A DNA stretch of 64,000 nucleotides from positions 51,557,087 to 51,621,086 of the forward strand of contig NC_089763.1 in the NCBI RefSeq assembly GCF_040412425.1, read 5' to 3'. The notes beneath the pieces are model-generated. The model searched no databases and was not told the DNA's origin. It saw only the letters and a program-made list of their open reading frames with translations. This stretch comes from Macrobrachium rosenbergii. Taxonomy: Eukaryota; Arthropoda; Malacostraca; Decapoda; Palaemonidae. Each line of letters opens with the position of its first letter. The stretch's first letter is position 1. The position numbers were made by a program, and so were the translations under genes. Positions 10,697-22,826 of this stretch are shown here, one piece after another.

Positions 10697-12293
10697 TACT
10701 TGATAAGTTTATATAAAGCCTCATTTCATCATAAAAATATTTTTGTTATTTTAAACCCATAGAGACTGAATAGACTAAATAGTAAAAAGCTGCAAATATG
10801 AGCAAAACAGTAGTTAGATACTAGGCAAAATCTCCCAAAGGGGTAGGTCATTCATCATGCTTGATAGGTCATATTTTGATACTAGGGAAGATGTTCTTGT
10901 TAGTGGAAGTCCCGCATTGTTTGTCAAATGCTCATATCCCTTGACTTGGTTTTGTGACTGGGTAGGTGTATTAAATGCTTTTCTGACTGCCCTTTTTTGT
11001 CATTACTGCATTTTATCATCAATTATAGCTTCATGTAGCAAAAGCAAGTGCTTTTAGCATAGCTGGAGTGTAGTGTGTAAACCCAGCATCATACTATTTG
11101 ATTGGAGTATGCAACTGTCATATTATTACTTAGATATTTTGAATTTACCTTCATCTGATTTATGTTGATGAATTATGTCCTCCTGAAAGCCTTGTTGTAA
11201 AATGTAAGCATATTGTGCAGCCAATGTATAATATATAGTACACTAACCCAAACAATCTTGAGGCTTGGTTCACATGACCCTAGGATGTAGTTGTTCAGAC
11301 TCAGGCTCAGTCTTGTGCTCTCAGGCCTCAGTGATTTGGTCCAAGGCCAGATTTTAAGGATACTTAAATATTAATGGCTGTAAATTGAATGCACCTGGCA
11401 GGACACAAATGTGAGAAATTTTTAGTTGTCACAGTGTATGTTTTTGTTACAGGATAAAAATGTTTCTTTATTGTATATCAATTTTGATGATTGTAGCTTT
11501 GAGGTACAAATATTGCTGTCAATTACATAAAACACAGATGCCTGTTTATTATTTCCTTTTTATGTAAAAAAGTGCATTTGTCATTAGCACATTTGATGAA
11601 ATTTGTTCCCCAATGCCAAAAATGTAACTCACTGTGAGGCTTTTTATAAAATTACTGTCACCATTACTGTATTCTGAATTATTTTCACAACAACAGATAG
11701 TTGTGCTAGGAGGAGATGTTCACAACATACCTTTTGATCTATCAAAGTCTTAAGGTTTGTGTTTATGAAAACTTCAGTCTTTTTTTTCCTTGGCTTTGCA
11801 TTTTTTGTATTATATCAATACCAGCTGGTGAAATCAATTGAAAACTGTCTAATGCTTTATATACCTGGATTCCAGTGTCTTGTATCCTATGCTAGATTTC
11901 TAGACTCTCTCTCATACAGTACATTGAGTATCATAATTTTGTTGTACTTCAAGGTTTGATAAAGTTAATCACCCTTAATTACTGTAACTAATATAAATGT
12001 GTATATAGTTTCAGTAAATGTGGTGCACTACGTATTTACAACCAATGACACAATAACCTGAGCTCAGGTAGCTTGCAATGGGTTTTGGATAATGTAAGGA
12101 TTTAGTAAATTTTTGTATGCCATGACAAGTAAATAGCAAACTTTAATATGCCATGCACACACACCATAAGGATTCAGATGAAATATCCATTTGGTTTTTA
12201 ATATGGAAGAACCAAACTCCAAGTACTGTACAAAACTATAGCTAATGCATAAAATCATCAGACAGATGCCCAAGCACTCACATCCAATATATA

Positions 12294-12575
12294 CAAGCAG
12301 TCCCCGGTTATCATCAGGGTTCCGTTCCCGACGGCATGACGACAACTGAAAATCGCTGCTAACCGAAAATCGGCGATAATAGCACTGATCCCTGGTTAGC
12401 GGTGCTGATAACCGGTTAGTGGCACTGACAACCGGTGATCAGCGCTGCCGATAAGAGGCGATCAGCGCCGATAACCAGTTGTCGGCGACGAAAATCTGGT
12501 TATTGTCGTCGCTAGACAAGCGCCGTAAAACCAGATCACCGGTAACCGAGGCTGCCAATAACTGGGGACTGCCTG
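12294..12575. mobile_element. Tigger/pogo-like MITE, CAGGCAGTCCC family, copy 3
   Basis: A 282-bp copy with TA on both flanks (12292-12293, 12576-12577), starting CAAGCAGTCCCCGGTTATC and ending CTGGGGACTGCCTG. Its body is built from runs of CGATAACCG and CAGCGCCGATA motifs in both orientations. Located in DIPK2-like intron 2. Confidence 0.78.
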
Positions 12576-12823
12576 TATGGCATTTTTTCGTTATTATTAT
12601 AATGTCTGCATCTGTTGTTGAATGTATGTTAGTTTGCAAGACAATCCTAAAAATTTTCATTATTGTTAACTAAATAGAACAGGATTATTGTAAAAAGTTG
12701 TTATTAAAAAGTGCCTAGGTCTATAAACCTCAGAATATGTCAGCATACCTCCTTCCAGCAGTTGTAATCTTCAAAGGATACTTTACATATTTCATATTCC
12801 ACCCACTCTTAATGTAATAGATA

Positions 12824-12930
12824 CAGGCAGTCCCTGGTTATCAGCAGGGGCTCCATTCCGATGGTGTGACAATAAGCAAAAATCGCCGATAACCGAAAAT
12901 CGTCAATTTTCAGCATTTATGTACGGGTTA
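12824..12930. mobile_element. Tigger/pogo-like MITE, CAGGCAGTCCC family, copy 4 (left end only)
   Basis: The left end CAGGCAGTCCCTGGTTATC is preceded by TA and followed by about 90 bp of the typical GATAAGC/CGAAAATCG body. No right end is seen, so the copy is truncated. Confidence 0.65.
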
Positions 12931-13625
12931 AGCAGCATAAGTATTCGGTCAAAACTGGGCAAATGTCCAATGCTATTATTCATTCATTTAAGTAAAAACT
13001 CTCACAGGATAAATTGGACTGAAAGTTCAGTGATTGTCGGATCAAAAGATTTCTCCCCACGAAATCTTTTAGAATCCACTATTATACAACTTACTTTCAG
13101 TTGTAATTTTAATCTTATCCCTGGCATGTATTATTTTGACTCCTGTATAAGTAAAATGTTCAAGAATGACCTAAAAGATAAAATCACAAACAATTAAAAA
13201 TTAGTTACCTAATATATATTTTCTATATATTTGTACAGTAATATATATATATATTTAAATGTTCACCTTGTAAAAATTTTTGTTTACCAAAATGAGAATT
13301 GAGTCGTATTTTTATAACATTTTTTGATGGTCAGTCACCTTCCTTGTATAATCTTTTAATTGTCCTGTCCCTGCTTCTGAGCTGTTGAGCCTAATCCTTT
13401 GTAAAATCTCTTAAATATTAACTCTGTTTTGGTAGGTCTGCTAATTCTTTAATTGTGTTGGATTACAGGTACATATTTTTTCCTTTGTAATCCCTATCTG
13501 TCATTTATATGAGCTTTCTTTGTAAACTTATTTTTATATTTCTTCAGTCTGCTAAGTAAAGGAATATAAGTCGAAAGGCCTTGTAGCACTCCACTGTTTC
13601 TCTTTCCTTCGTGGATTTTGTCTTT

Positions 13626-13676
13626 ATTTATATATTCATCACATTCCATATTTATATATTCATCACATTCCATATT
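13626..13676. repeat. Short tandem duplication (24 bp x 2)
   Basis: Two adjacent copies of a unit beginning ATTTATATATTCATCACATT. The stretch is non-coding. Confidence 0.85.
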
Positions 13677-14283
13677 TTCATGATTCAGTTACTCATAGCA
13701 TCTGTATGTATGTGATTTTCATAGTTAACAAAGACCTACAGTACTGTGAGCTGCAAATTTTATCTTTATGGAAAGATAGGAAATGTGTGTACATATATGT
13801 AATAAAATTTTCCTTGACACAACTCTGAAAATTAGCTCCCTCTGCAATGTCTACAAAGGAAATAATCTTCATATAAATGAGCAAGATATCCCATTATTGA
13901 ACTTGGTAAAAGTTTGATTGCAGATTCATTCATAGAAAGAGCAAATTCAGCACAGCAAAAACACACCAAAAAAATAGCTCTTCCAGTTTGCTAAGCAGGA
14001 ATATTATGGTAGACATAAAAGATTGCAGTTTCATATGAGCTGCAGTCTCTTTTAGAGGCAGACAAACACATTAACTGTTCTAGGAAGTAGAAGAAAGGTA
14101 CCAAGTGGTGGTCATGATGAGTTAGTTACCTTGGAATTAAAAGAAGAACAATTACAAAGGTAGAGGGCCAAGTATTTGTCATGTTCATTTCAGAATGTAT
14201 AACTAACTTACTGGGTTATTCTGTTAAATTTTTGGGGGTGGGGGACTCAGACATATATGACAAGTAATAAAAACTGGTAAGTT

Positions 14284-14348
14284 GAGGTCCATTAGGTTTA
14301 GGTACCAACCAGTGTAAAGTTGAGGTCCATTAGGTTTAGGTACCAGTG
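14284..14348. repeat. Short direct duplication (about 35 bp x 2)
   Basis: Two near-adjacent copies of a segment starting GTTGAGGTCCATTAGGTTTA. This is a local duplication in the intron. Confidence 0.85.
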
Positions 14349-16047
14349 TATTTCAATGTCAGTTCTCAAAGACACTTCTTTTCTGTTCTTCATTGGTTCC
14401 TGTTCTGTTTCTGCTTGTTTTTTTTTGAGGATGTTTGCTAAACATATTTTTTTAGTGGTTGTAAAGGGTAGCTTTGTCATTACCATTTTTTTTTTTACCT
14501 AATCTCTTACCTAGCCCAGTTATTTTTTGCTGATCTCTGACTTGGATATTTTTTTATATATGTATTACTGGTAACCTTTGTGTAATTTTGCCCATTAGGA
14601 AGGTGTTACTTATGGATATTGGGTCTGGTTATGACGTGTGGAAGAAGACGTTATATCACTAATGTGTAACAGACTACTGAGTTATCCTAGTTCTCTTTGG
14701 CACTTACCCCATTTATGTTGGTTTTGTTAGGGACACTTCCTGATTATGTTATATGGTAATTGAGAAAACATTCTCAGTTCCCATATAACTGCTTATAATT
14801 CTCCTTCGGGTGCATGTCAATTGTTTTAAGCATGTCGATGATATTGCTAATCCTTATTAGAGATTTCAGTCATCAGAAACCTTGACAGTGCTCCTCACAG
14901 GTGCTAAGGAATAGTTTGAGGAGTAACTGACATTTATCTATACTTATTCACTTGCTTTGCAAGGCTTCATCGTCTTTCTTCATTTATCTCATGCCACTTG
15001 AGTAGTGGTTCCCATAAGTAATGCAGTCAAACTTTTGATACCCCTGGGTGGTTTGGTTTTGAGGAGGATACATAATACTCCATCAGATCACACCTCACTT
15101 GTTGTAGGCCTAGCATTTATATATCTACAGAAAGCATATTTTTTCTACTACTGGAAGTATAACCATCCAGCAAAGGTGTCTCTTTGACTTTGCCTGTGAC
15201 TTAACACACATTATGCATGTCTGATCTGTACTGAGGGACATGCGTGGGCTGCTTCTTTGATATGCTGGAATGCTTCTTGCAGTCATGTCCACGTAATATG
15301 ATTGTCATGTTACATCTGGTAACTCACATTGCACTCCTAGAGGAGCTGTGACTGTTTTATTAGCTGTGTGCACACAACACAGCTACCTTGTCCCATCTAG
15401 CTTTACATATAAAGCATTCCATTCTGACTTTCATTTAGTAATGTACACTCCAACCCTTGAAGGGGTTGGAGCATTGTAACAAGGCTTTCCTTACATATTT
15501 CGCCTGTAATAGGTGATGTACTTGTCAACAGCAGATGCTGCACAGCTCATGATTTGTCGGCTAACAGTAATTCTTTTTGGCTGTGTGTTTATGGTGCAAT
15601 AGTGCAAGTCTTGTGGTCACTTACCTGTTTCACCTGCAACTGGTAACATTCTTGGTAACAGATGTCATGGACTGTACAGCCCTCTGAGTTGTGAGCGTGT
15701 AGTCAGACCAGCAAGACATGTATAGCCACACACCTGCTTTATAAATATCTAATGATATGCACGTTAGTAACTAGGTTGTGCGGTACCCCTCAACTTGCTA
15801 CAGTTCTTGACCCCACTGTTCTTTTGCAACTGTTCCAACACATAAGAAGCTGAACAGCCTCTTGGAATTTGAGGTAACCATATGCGCATTGCAAACCTAC
15901 AGGGAGTAGCAAATCTATTTTTTTTTTCTTTTACTGGGGAATAGTGTCTAGGATTTATGCTGGTGTATTAATAGGTTAGGTTAAAAGTGGTGAGTTTGTT
16001 TTCAAATAGCCTTTTTTTCGAATAACTTACCTTTATTTTTTCTTCAG

Positions 16048-16226
16048 GTTCCCTCTGGTGAACGGTTTTCATTGCTGGATGAAATGGTGTGCCTTAATGC
16101 AAGTTTAGAAGTTGGTTGCAACAGTGGGTCAGCTTCTGTTAGATCGTACCTAGCAAAGCAGCCACTGTCTTCAAGGTCCTTGTATCACCTATTGAGGACT
16201 GTTGGGGTACCTCGAACTCATTATCC
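16048..16226 (+). CDS. DIPK2: DIPK2-like protein, third coding exon
   Basis: A 179-bp exon entering in phase 0 after the acceptor TTTTTTCTTCAG and ending two bases into a codon at donor CC|GTAAGTG. It encodes VPSGERFSLLDEMVC (the segment aligned with LxxLDxxxC in DIPK2A), then CNSGSASVRSYLAKQPLSSR and HLLRTVGVPRTHYP. Cysteines at the LDEMVC and EVGC positions match conserved cysteines of the family as I recall them. The frame continues exactly into the next exon (CC+G gives Pro), supporting real splicing rather than chance reading frames. Confidence 0.72.
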
Positions 16227-16375
16227 GTAAGTGTATTTCATTACAAATTTAATATGATGCCATCATTGTTCTTGAATACTAAGTGTATTTAACCCTAATT
16301 AGTTTCATTTAAAAGACCACATTGTTGTAATGTATTGAAGTGTGTATGTTGGATATATTCACTTGGTTTAAATTT

Positions 16376-16377
<2 letters not shown>

Positions 16378-16447
<70 letters not shown>
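16378..16447. repeat. (CT)n microsatellite
   Basis: A 70-bp uninterrupted CT run in the short intron between DIPK2-like exons 3 and 4. Confidence 0.98.
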
Positions 16448-16450
<3 letters not shown>

Positions 16451-16547
16451 ATTTAATAATCGTCTGATGTAAGAAGTAATAACTTTGTTTTACAGAAACA
16501 CTGTAGAAATAATTTCCTGTAGTAATTTATATTAATTTCAATGTTAG

Positions 16548-16689
16548 GTTGCTGATGTGTCCTAGCAAGAAGTTGCTAACTATAACTGAACAATCATTTG
16601 ATGAAGACAATGACCATATACTGTCATCAGATGAGAGAATTGCGCTTTATACTACACTTGCTGTTGCGCCTGATATTGTCGTATTAAAG
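16548..16689 (+). CDS. DIPK2: DIPK2-like protein, fourth coding exon
   Basis: A 142-bp exon after an ATGTTAG acceptor, ending in phase 0 at AAG|GTATGT. With the last exon it reads PLLMCPSKKLLTITEQSFDE, then SSDERIALYTTLAVAPDIVVLK. This matches the HCPSQRLL...LKDSERMQLLLTLAFNPEPLVLQ segment of DIPK2A in order and spacing. That segment lies directly before the kinase-like lobes, so the exons for the nucleotide-binding and catalytic-like parts should follow. I find none in the remaining 47 kb on the plus strand. Either intron 4 exceeds the window or the gene is truncated. Confidence 0.75.
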
Positions 16690-16883
16690 GTATGTTCTTT
16701 TTTCTTATTGTCAATAAACTTCATTGCTGATGATGAGTGTTACTGAATAATTACAATCCAAGTTAACCAGGTAGCCAGATAGAAGTGGAGCTGGCTGTTG
16801 GCAGTAAGGATGTATAGGTAAAAAGTGATTGTTGTGGGAGAATCTTATAATAAATTGCTCAGATTTTCATCAGTAACAAGTTA

Positions 16884-19062
16884 TTAACCCTTTAACGCCA
16901 AGCCCTATTTACAAAAATGTCTCCCCGTATGCCGGCAGCGTTCGTGAGTTAGCGCCGAATCGGAAAAAAGTTTTTCAAAAAATAACAGCACGCTTAGTTT
17001 TTAAGATTAAGAGTTCATTTTTGGTTCATTTTTTTGTCATTGCCTGAAGTTTAGTATGCAACCATCAGAAATGAAAAAATATCATTATCATATATAAATA
17101 TTGGAATATATGACAGCAAAAAAAAACTCGTATACAAATCGCGCTGTAAGCAAAACGGTTAAAGCTAATGAGTTAATTTTTTTAGTTGTATTGTACACTA
17201 AATTGCAATGATTTTGGTATATAACAAATTTTAAAACGATCAAAGCAACACAGAGAAAATATTATCACAAAATGATGCATGAATTAAGAACGAGCGGACA
17301 TAAAAAATTTTTTTCAAAAATTCACCATAAATCGAAATATTGTGGTAGAGACTTCCCGTTTGTTGAAAAATGAAGCTAATTGATTGAATATTACTAGACT
17401 GTAAGTGTTTTAGCTTACAATTGCAGTTTTCGACCGTTTTCGGTCGAAAGTTAAAGTTGACCGAAAGTCGAATTTTTTCTATTTATCGTGATTTATATGG
17501 AAATATTTCAAAACCGATAAAAGTTAAAACCATGAGTTATTTTTTGTTGTATTGTACATGAAATTGCGCACATTTTCATATATAAAATTTTATGTAACGA
17601 CTAATATAAAGTGGTGCAAATATTACGACAACGAGATGAAAGAATTTCTGAGATGTTCGGCCGAGTTACCACGCAGACGTAAGGAAAAAGTTTTTTTAAA
17701 AAATTCACCATAAATCGAAATATTGTGCTAGAGACTTCCAATTTATTGCAAAATGAAGTTAAACGATTGAATATTAATAGAATGTAAGAGTTTTAGCTTA
17801 CAATTGCGTTTTTTTACCATTTCGGTGGAGTTAAAGTTGACCGAAGGTTGAAATTTTGGCAGTTATCGTGATTTATGTGAAAATATTTCAAAACTGATAA
17901 AAGCTACAACCATCAGCTATTTTCTGTTGTATTCTACATGAAATTGCGCACATTTTCATATATAAAAGTTTATGTAACGACTAATGTAAACGATGCAAAC
18001 ATTACGACAACATGACGAAAGAATTTCTGAGATGTTCAGCCGAGTTACCACAAGAGACGTAAGGAAAAAATTTTTTCAGAAATTCACCATAAATCGAAAT
18101 ATTGTGCTAGAGACTTCCAGTTTGTTGCAAAATGAAGGTACATGATTGAATATTACTAGAATGTAAGAGTTTTAGCTTATAATTGCGTTTTTGACCATTT
18201 CGGTCAAGTTAAAGTTGACCTAAGCTTGAAATTTTGGCAGTTATCGTGATTTATATGAAAATATTTCAAAACTGATAAAAGCTACAACCATGAGTTATTT
18301 TCTGTTGTATTCTACATGAAATTGCGCACATTTCCATATATAAAACTTTATGTAACGACTAATATAAAACAATGCAAACATTACGACAACGTGATTTAAA
18401 GAATTTCTGGCGCAGACGTAAGGAAAAAAGTTTTTTTCAGAAATTCACCATAAATCGAAATATTGTGCTAGAGACTTCCAATTGGTTGCAAAATGAAAGT
18501 AAATGATTGAATATTACTAGATCGTAAGAGTTTTACCTTAAAATTGCGTTTTTTGACCATTTCGGTCGAGTCAAAAGTTGACCGAAGGTTGAAATTTTGG
18601 CAGTTATTGTGGTTTATATGAAAATATTTCCAAACTGATAAAAGCTACAACCATGGGTTGTATTTTGCTGTATTGTACATGAAATTGCGCACATTTTCAT
18701 ATATAAAACTTTATGTAACGGCTAATATAGAGCAGTGCAAAAATTACGACAAAATGACAAAAGAATTTATGAAATTTTCGGCTGAGTTACCGCCCGTGCG
18801 TAAGAAAAAAGTTTTTTTCAAAAATTCACCATAAATCGAAATATTGTGCTAGAGACTTCCAATTTGTTGCAAAATGAAGGTACATGATTGAATATTACTA
18901 GAATGTAAGAGTTTTGGCTTACAATTGCGTTTTTCAACCATTTCGGTCGAGTCAAAGTTGACCGAAGGTTGAAATTTTTTGTAGTCGACGTTACGTCCCA
19001 CTGGCACCTAACAGACAATTTTAGTCGACGTATGATACGTCCAATAGGCGTTTAAGGGTTAA
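16884..19062. mobile_element. TTAA-bounded element with internal satellite array, copy 1
   Basis: A 2179-bp element beginning TTAACCCTTTAACGCC and ending GGCGTTTAAGGGTTAA, i.e. about 16-bp inverted ends that include TTAA, as in piggyBac-superfamily insertions. The interior is an array of about 380-bp repeats. No transposase is present, so it is non-autonomous. A second copy of the same family is split by DIRS elements at 51351-60515. The right end has extra GTCGACGTA-type short palindromes (about 18980-19035). Confidence 0.78.
17281..18990. repeat. Tandem repeat, about 380-bp unit, about 4.5 copies
   Basis: The motif TTCACCATAAATCGAAATAT recurs at 17321, 17704, 18083, 18444 and 18825, giving spacings of 383, 379, 361 and 381 bp. 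Each unit also carries GAAATTGCGCACATTT and AAAGTTGACCGAAGGTTGAA. The short unit lacks a segment near GATGTTCGGCCGAGTTACC. No long open frame is shared across units, so they look non-coding. The same unit surrounds DIRS D and E at 59095-60515. Confidence 0.93.
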
Positions 19063-19786
19063 TCATCCATGGTGTTTCTATGAGATTGTTACCACAATTG
19101 TGGCAATATGTCATCAGAGTTTGGTTTTTATTTCCCTACAAGCATGCTGCATTTAATTTCTAGAGAGGTATTGTCATATGAGGTATGACTTAATCTGGAG
19201 GGTATCCTCAGATTTAGTCATAAAATGTTTGAAGTCCAATAGCTTTTGAAGCTTTCGACAAGCGACCATCATAGAAGGATCTTATATGGAGAGTGGCCTT
19301 CTTGCTCAAGTATCTTTCAGATGCATTATCTCCTTGTCAGCTTGACTTTGGTGCTAGGTTAAGATTATACAGTAATCTGTTGTTTATCCTGATTATAGAG
19401 CCAAAGCCCTGTTGGATAAGGGTGAAATGTGGAAAAGAGTAAGTAAAAAACTCTACGGGCATAAACAGCAACTATGTACCCTTACTTCCCCTACCTTGTC
19501 AACACTGCATAACTACAGTATACAGTCGACCCCCACTATTCACGGACTCGCCTATTGGCAGATATTTCTGTGGAACCTATCTATAAATTATTTGCGGGAA
19601 ACTCACCTGTTTGCAGATTTTTTCGTAAAGCAATATTCTGTATTTTCATATTTATTTTCGTGACTAAATACAGTACTGTACTGTACCTACATAGTATACA
19701 TTTTATGATAAAATAGTGATTTACAATACTAGTTTTCAAATATTAATAAGAAGTTTAATAAGATTCAATAACATTAAATAATAAAA

Positions 19787-19790
<4 letters not shown>

Positions 19791-19866
<76 letters not shown>
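19791..19866. repeat. (CT)n microsatellite
   Basis: A 76-bp CT run in the first copy of the 688-bp duplication. Confidence 0.98.
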
Positions 19867-19869
<3 letters not shown>

Positions 19870-20463
19870 TGAGATGAGAGAATTTTTATGCATATGTTAA
19901 TATGTTTATTTGTTTCAGTATGACAAGTAAATGATTTACTAATTTTCAAATATTAATATTAATATAATCTTATATGGAGAGTGGCCTTCTTGCTCAAGTA
20001 TCTTTCAGATGCATTATCTCCTTGTCAGCTTGACTTTGGTGCTAGGTTAAGATTATACAGTAATCTGTTGTTTATCCTGATTATAGAGCCAAAGCCCTGT
20101 TGGATAAGAAAATGTGGAAAAGAGTAAGTAAAAACTCTCACGGGCATAAACAGCAACTATGTACCCTTACTTCCCTACCTTGTCAACACTGCATAACTTC
20201 AGTATACAGTAACTATTCACGGACTTTGCTTTATTGGCAGATATTTCTGTGGAACCTATCTATAAATTATTTTAAACTCTCCTGTTTGCAGATTTTTTTC
20301 AACCAAGCAATATTCTGTATTTTCATATTTATTTTCGTGACTAAATACAGTACTGTACTGTACCTACATAGTATACATTTTATGATAAAATAGTGATTTA
20401 CAATACTAGTTTTCAAATATTAATAAGAAGTTTAATAAGATTCAATAACATTAAATAATAAAA

Positions 20464-20469
<6 letters not shown>

Positions 20470-20526
<57 letters not shown>
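20470..20526. repeat. (CT)n microsatellite
   Basis: The CT run in the second copy of the duplication. It is shorter than its partner, so the tract length changed after the duplication. Confidence 0.98.
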
Positions 20527-20529
<3 letters not shown>

Positions 20530-20846
20530 TGAGATGAGAGAATTTTTATGCATATGTTAATATGTTTATTTGTTTCGTATGACAAGTAAATGATTTACTA
20601 ATTTTCAAATATTAATATTAATATAAACACAGTAAAATATCAGTTCATTAAAAAAAATACATAGTGAATTAGTAAGAGTTCAGTTCAATAAATATTTTTC
20701 CCTCATCTGTTTCCCAGTCTTATCTGAAAGCTTTGGAGCAAGGGGGCAGGTTGTAACCTGTCAAATATGTCAAACATCTTAACATATTGACTGCAAGGGT
20801 AGAAAGTGTTGCCCACTCTTGGTCAAATATATGTTGCCCACTCAGT

Positions 20847-20847
<1 letters not shown>

Positions 20848-20877
<30 letters not shown>
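20848..20877. repeat. (CT)n microsatellite
   Basis: A short CT run just left of the inverted-repeat element. Confidence 0.95.
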
Positions 20878-20878
<1 letters not shown>

Positions 20879-20905
20879 ATAATATAATTTCAAAGATTAA
20901 TACTA

Positions 20906-22792
20906 CAGTCATACCCCGAACTGACGCGAGGTTAGGTCCCAGGTGAATTTTCGCATAAGTTTGGCATGGTCTCTAAAAATGCTATTAAATGCTTATTTCT
21001 AAAGTTTAAACACTAAATATGACCCTAATCATGTTCTCAAGTTATTAAGCTAACTTTTAAATGAATTAAAGTTACTGTAATTTCATTTAAAAGTTAGCTT
21101 AATATGTTACCTTTAAAAAAAAAAAAAGAAATAAATGGTTGACATAAAAATACTGAGTTGGAGGAGAATTTCCCTCCCCCTCCGACCAATCTATATTTGG
21201 GAGTCTTCTCAACCTCTTTTTAATAACGTCTTAATTCTATGTCTCTTTCTCCTTGTTCTGAAATGTTTTTTCTTGAATAAACAGTGTTTTTTATTTGGAT
21301 TAATACAGCCCTCAGTTATTATGTCTGTTTCAGAATGTACTTGCCACACTAGCGCATTTACAGTTTGTAGATGGTGCAGGTAAAATTAGATCAGTTTAAA
21401 CTATGTACTGTACAGGTAAAGACATACAGAGAAATAATAAGTTGTAAAAATGTGTGAGCGCTAACTACGAATAAGAGAGAGAGAGAGAGAGATAAGGGTT
21501 GTCCTTACTTAAGAGAGTGAAATTATTTATCAGTTATTATGGAGAGAAAGAGAGAGAGAGAGAGAGAGTTGTCTTTACTTGAAATATTGAGTTAAATTAT
21601 TTATGAATTATTACGGAGACAGAGAGAATAACATGTGAGAGAGAGAGAGAGAGAGAAAAAAAAAGTTATTCTTACGTTAGATATCAAAAGATGGAAATTC
21701 ATGATTTTTTGAGGAAAAAGAAAAAAGAAAGAAGAAAGAGAGAGAGATAGTACCAGAAATCCTTTTGTCATGCTGTAGGCAACGATTGACATATTTGACA
21801 GCTTTGCCCTTGCCCCTCTCTTCCAAGGTTTCACGAAAGATCCGGAAATGATATTTGTTTGTTTAAAATATAACAAAATTTATAATAGAAATGTATAAAT
21901 GTATTATTAAATAATGATTATTATATTTAATGTTATTAATCTTAGTAATATTTGAAAAATAGTACTTATTATTAAGTAAATCATTTATTTATCATACAAA
22001 ACAAATATACGTATACATGTAACCATAAAAATTTTCTCGTCTGTTACTGAGATGAGAGAATTTTTATGGTTAATGGATATGTTTTTGTTGACAGATAAAT
22101 GATTTACCTAATAATAAGTACAGGCAGTCCCCGGTTTATGATGGGTCCGGCTTACGACGTTCCAAGGTTACGACGCTTTTCAAATATATTCATCAGACAT
22201 TATTTCCCAGTTTACGACGCATGTTCCAGGGTTACAACGCTGATCCGATGGAAGAGATATGGCTCCAAAACGGCAGAATAATCAAAATATGGAGGTTTTT
22301 TTATGAAAACTCAATAAAAATGCAGTTTACATCATTTTTAATGCACCAAAAGCATTAAAAGTAAGGTTTTCTTTGGATTTTTTATGATTTTCGACAATGT
22401 TTTGGATTACAATGATTTTCGGTTTACAACGCAGCGTAAGAACGGAATCCCCGTCGTAAACTGGGGACTGCCTGTACTAATTTTCAAGTAATAAAAATAA
22501 TAATAATAATATAACATAACTGTAATTACAAAATTTATGTGATATTTTAAACAAACAAATATCATTTCCGATCTTTCGTGAAAACCTTTGAAGAGAGGGG
22601 CGAGGGCAAAGCTGTCAAATATGTCAATTGTTGCCCCTGCGTGTCAAAAGGGTTTCTGCTCTCTCTCTCTCTCTCTCTCTTCTCTCTGTCTTCTCTCTCT
22701 CAAAGGGATTCTCTCCTCTCTCTCTCTCTATTTCTGGAAGAGGAATTTCATCCCAAGTTTGAAAATCTCCATTCAGCACTTATTTCTAAGAA

Positions 22793-22826
<34 letters not shown>

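Larger units (their letters stand above)
4640..10745 (+). mobile_element. DIRS-type retrotransposon B, complete outline, decayed
   Basis: Order on the plus strand: left terminal repeat (about 4640-4815), gag (5029 to about 7045), reverse transcriptase/RNase H and following domain (about 7100-8870), tyrosine recombinase (about 8880-9800), internal complementary region (about 10210-10300), right terminal repeat (about 10300-10745). The two terminal repeats are inverted copies; for example GGGACTGATAGGTACAACTC near 4770 reappears inverted near 10370. The right repeat is split by a Tigger-like MITE (10490-10696). The complementary region predicts both tips, and these are found at 4640 and at 10697-10745. 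All genes carry stops and frameshifts. The element is inside DIPK2-like intron 2 in the sense orientation. Confidence 0.88.
4550..16047 (+). other. DIPK2-like intron 2
   Basis: This 11.5-kb intron contains DIRS B (4640-10745), a Tigger-like MITE inside B, and two more MITE copies at 12294 and 12824. The stretch 10746-12293 is AT-rich and I recognise nothing in it. From 12930 to 16040 I see only short direct duplications (13626, 14284) and no coding exon. Around 15000-15900 there is less AT-rich sequence that could be an old transposon fragment, but it has no recognisable protein. The donor (GTAAGA) and acceptor (TTTTTTCTTCAG) are good. Confidence 0.6.
19281..20625. repeat. 688-bp tandem segmental duplication
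   Basis: CTTATATGGAGAGTGGCCTT starts at 19281 and again at 19969, an offset of 688 bp. The copies run through the same series: GTTGGATAAG, CATAAACAGCAACTATGTAC, the Tigger-like left end, a (CT)n tract and TTACTGAGATGAGAG. They stay alike except for small indels and CT-tract length. The second copy ends near 20625. Confidence 0.93.

Noticed and set aside
15005..15900. Possible gene in the less AT-rich part of intron 2
   Set aside because: Open frames are 60 residues or less with no motif, splice-site support or similarity that I recognise.
21601..21876. Minus-strand open frame of 91 residues
   Set aside because: It mirrors the CT/GA arm of the same inverted repeat, so it is simple-sequence coding.
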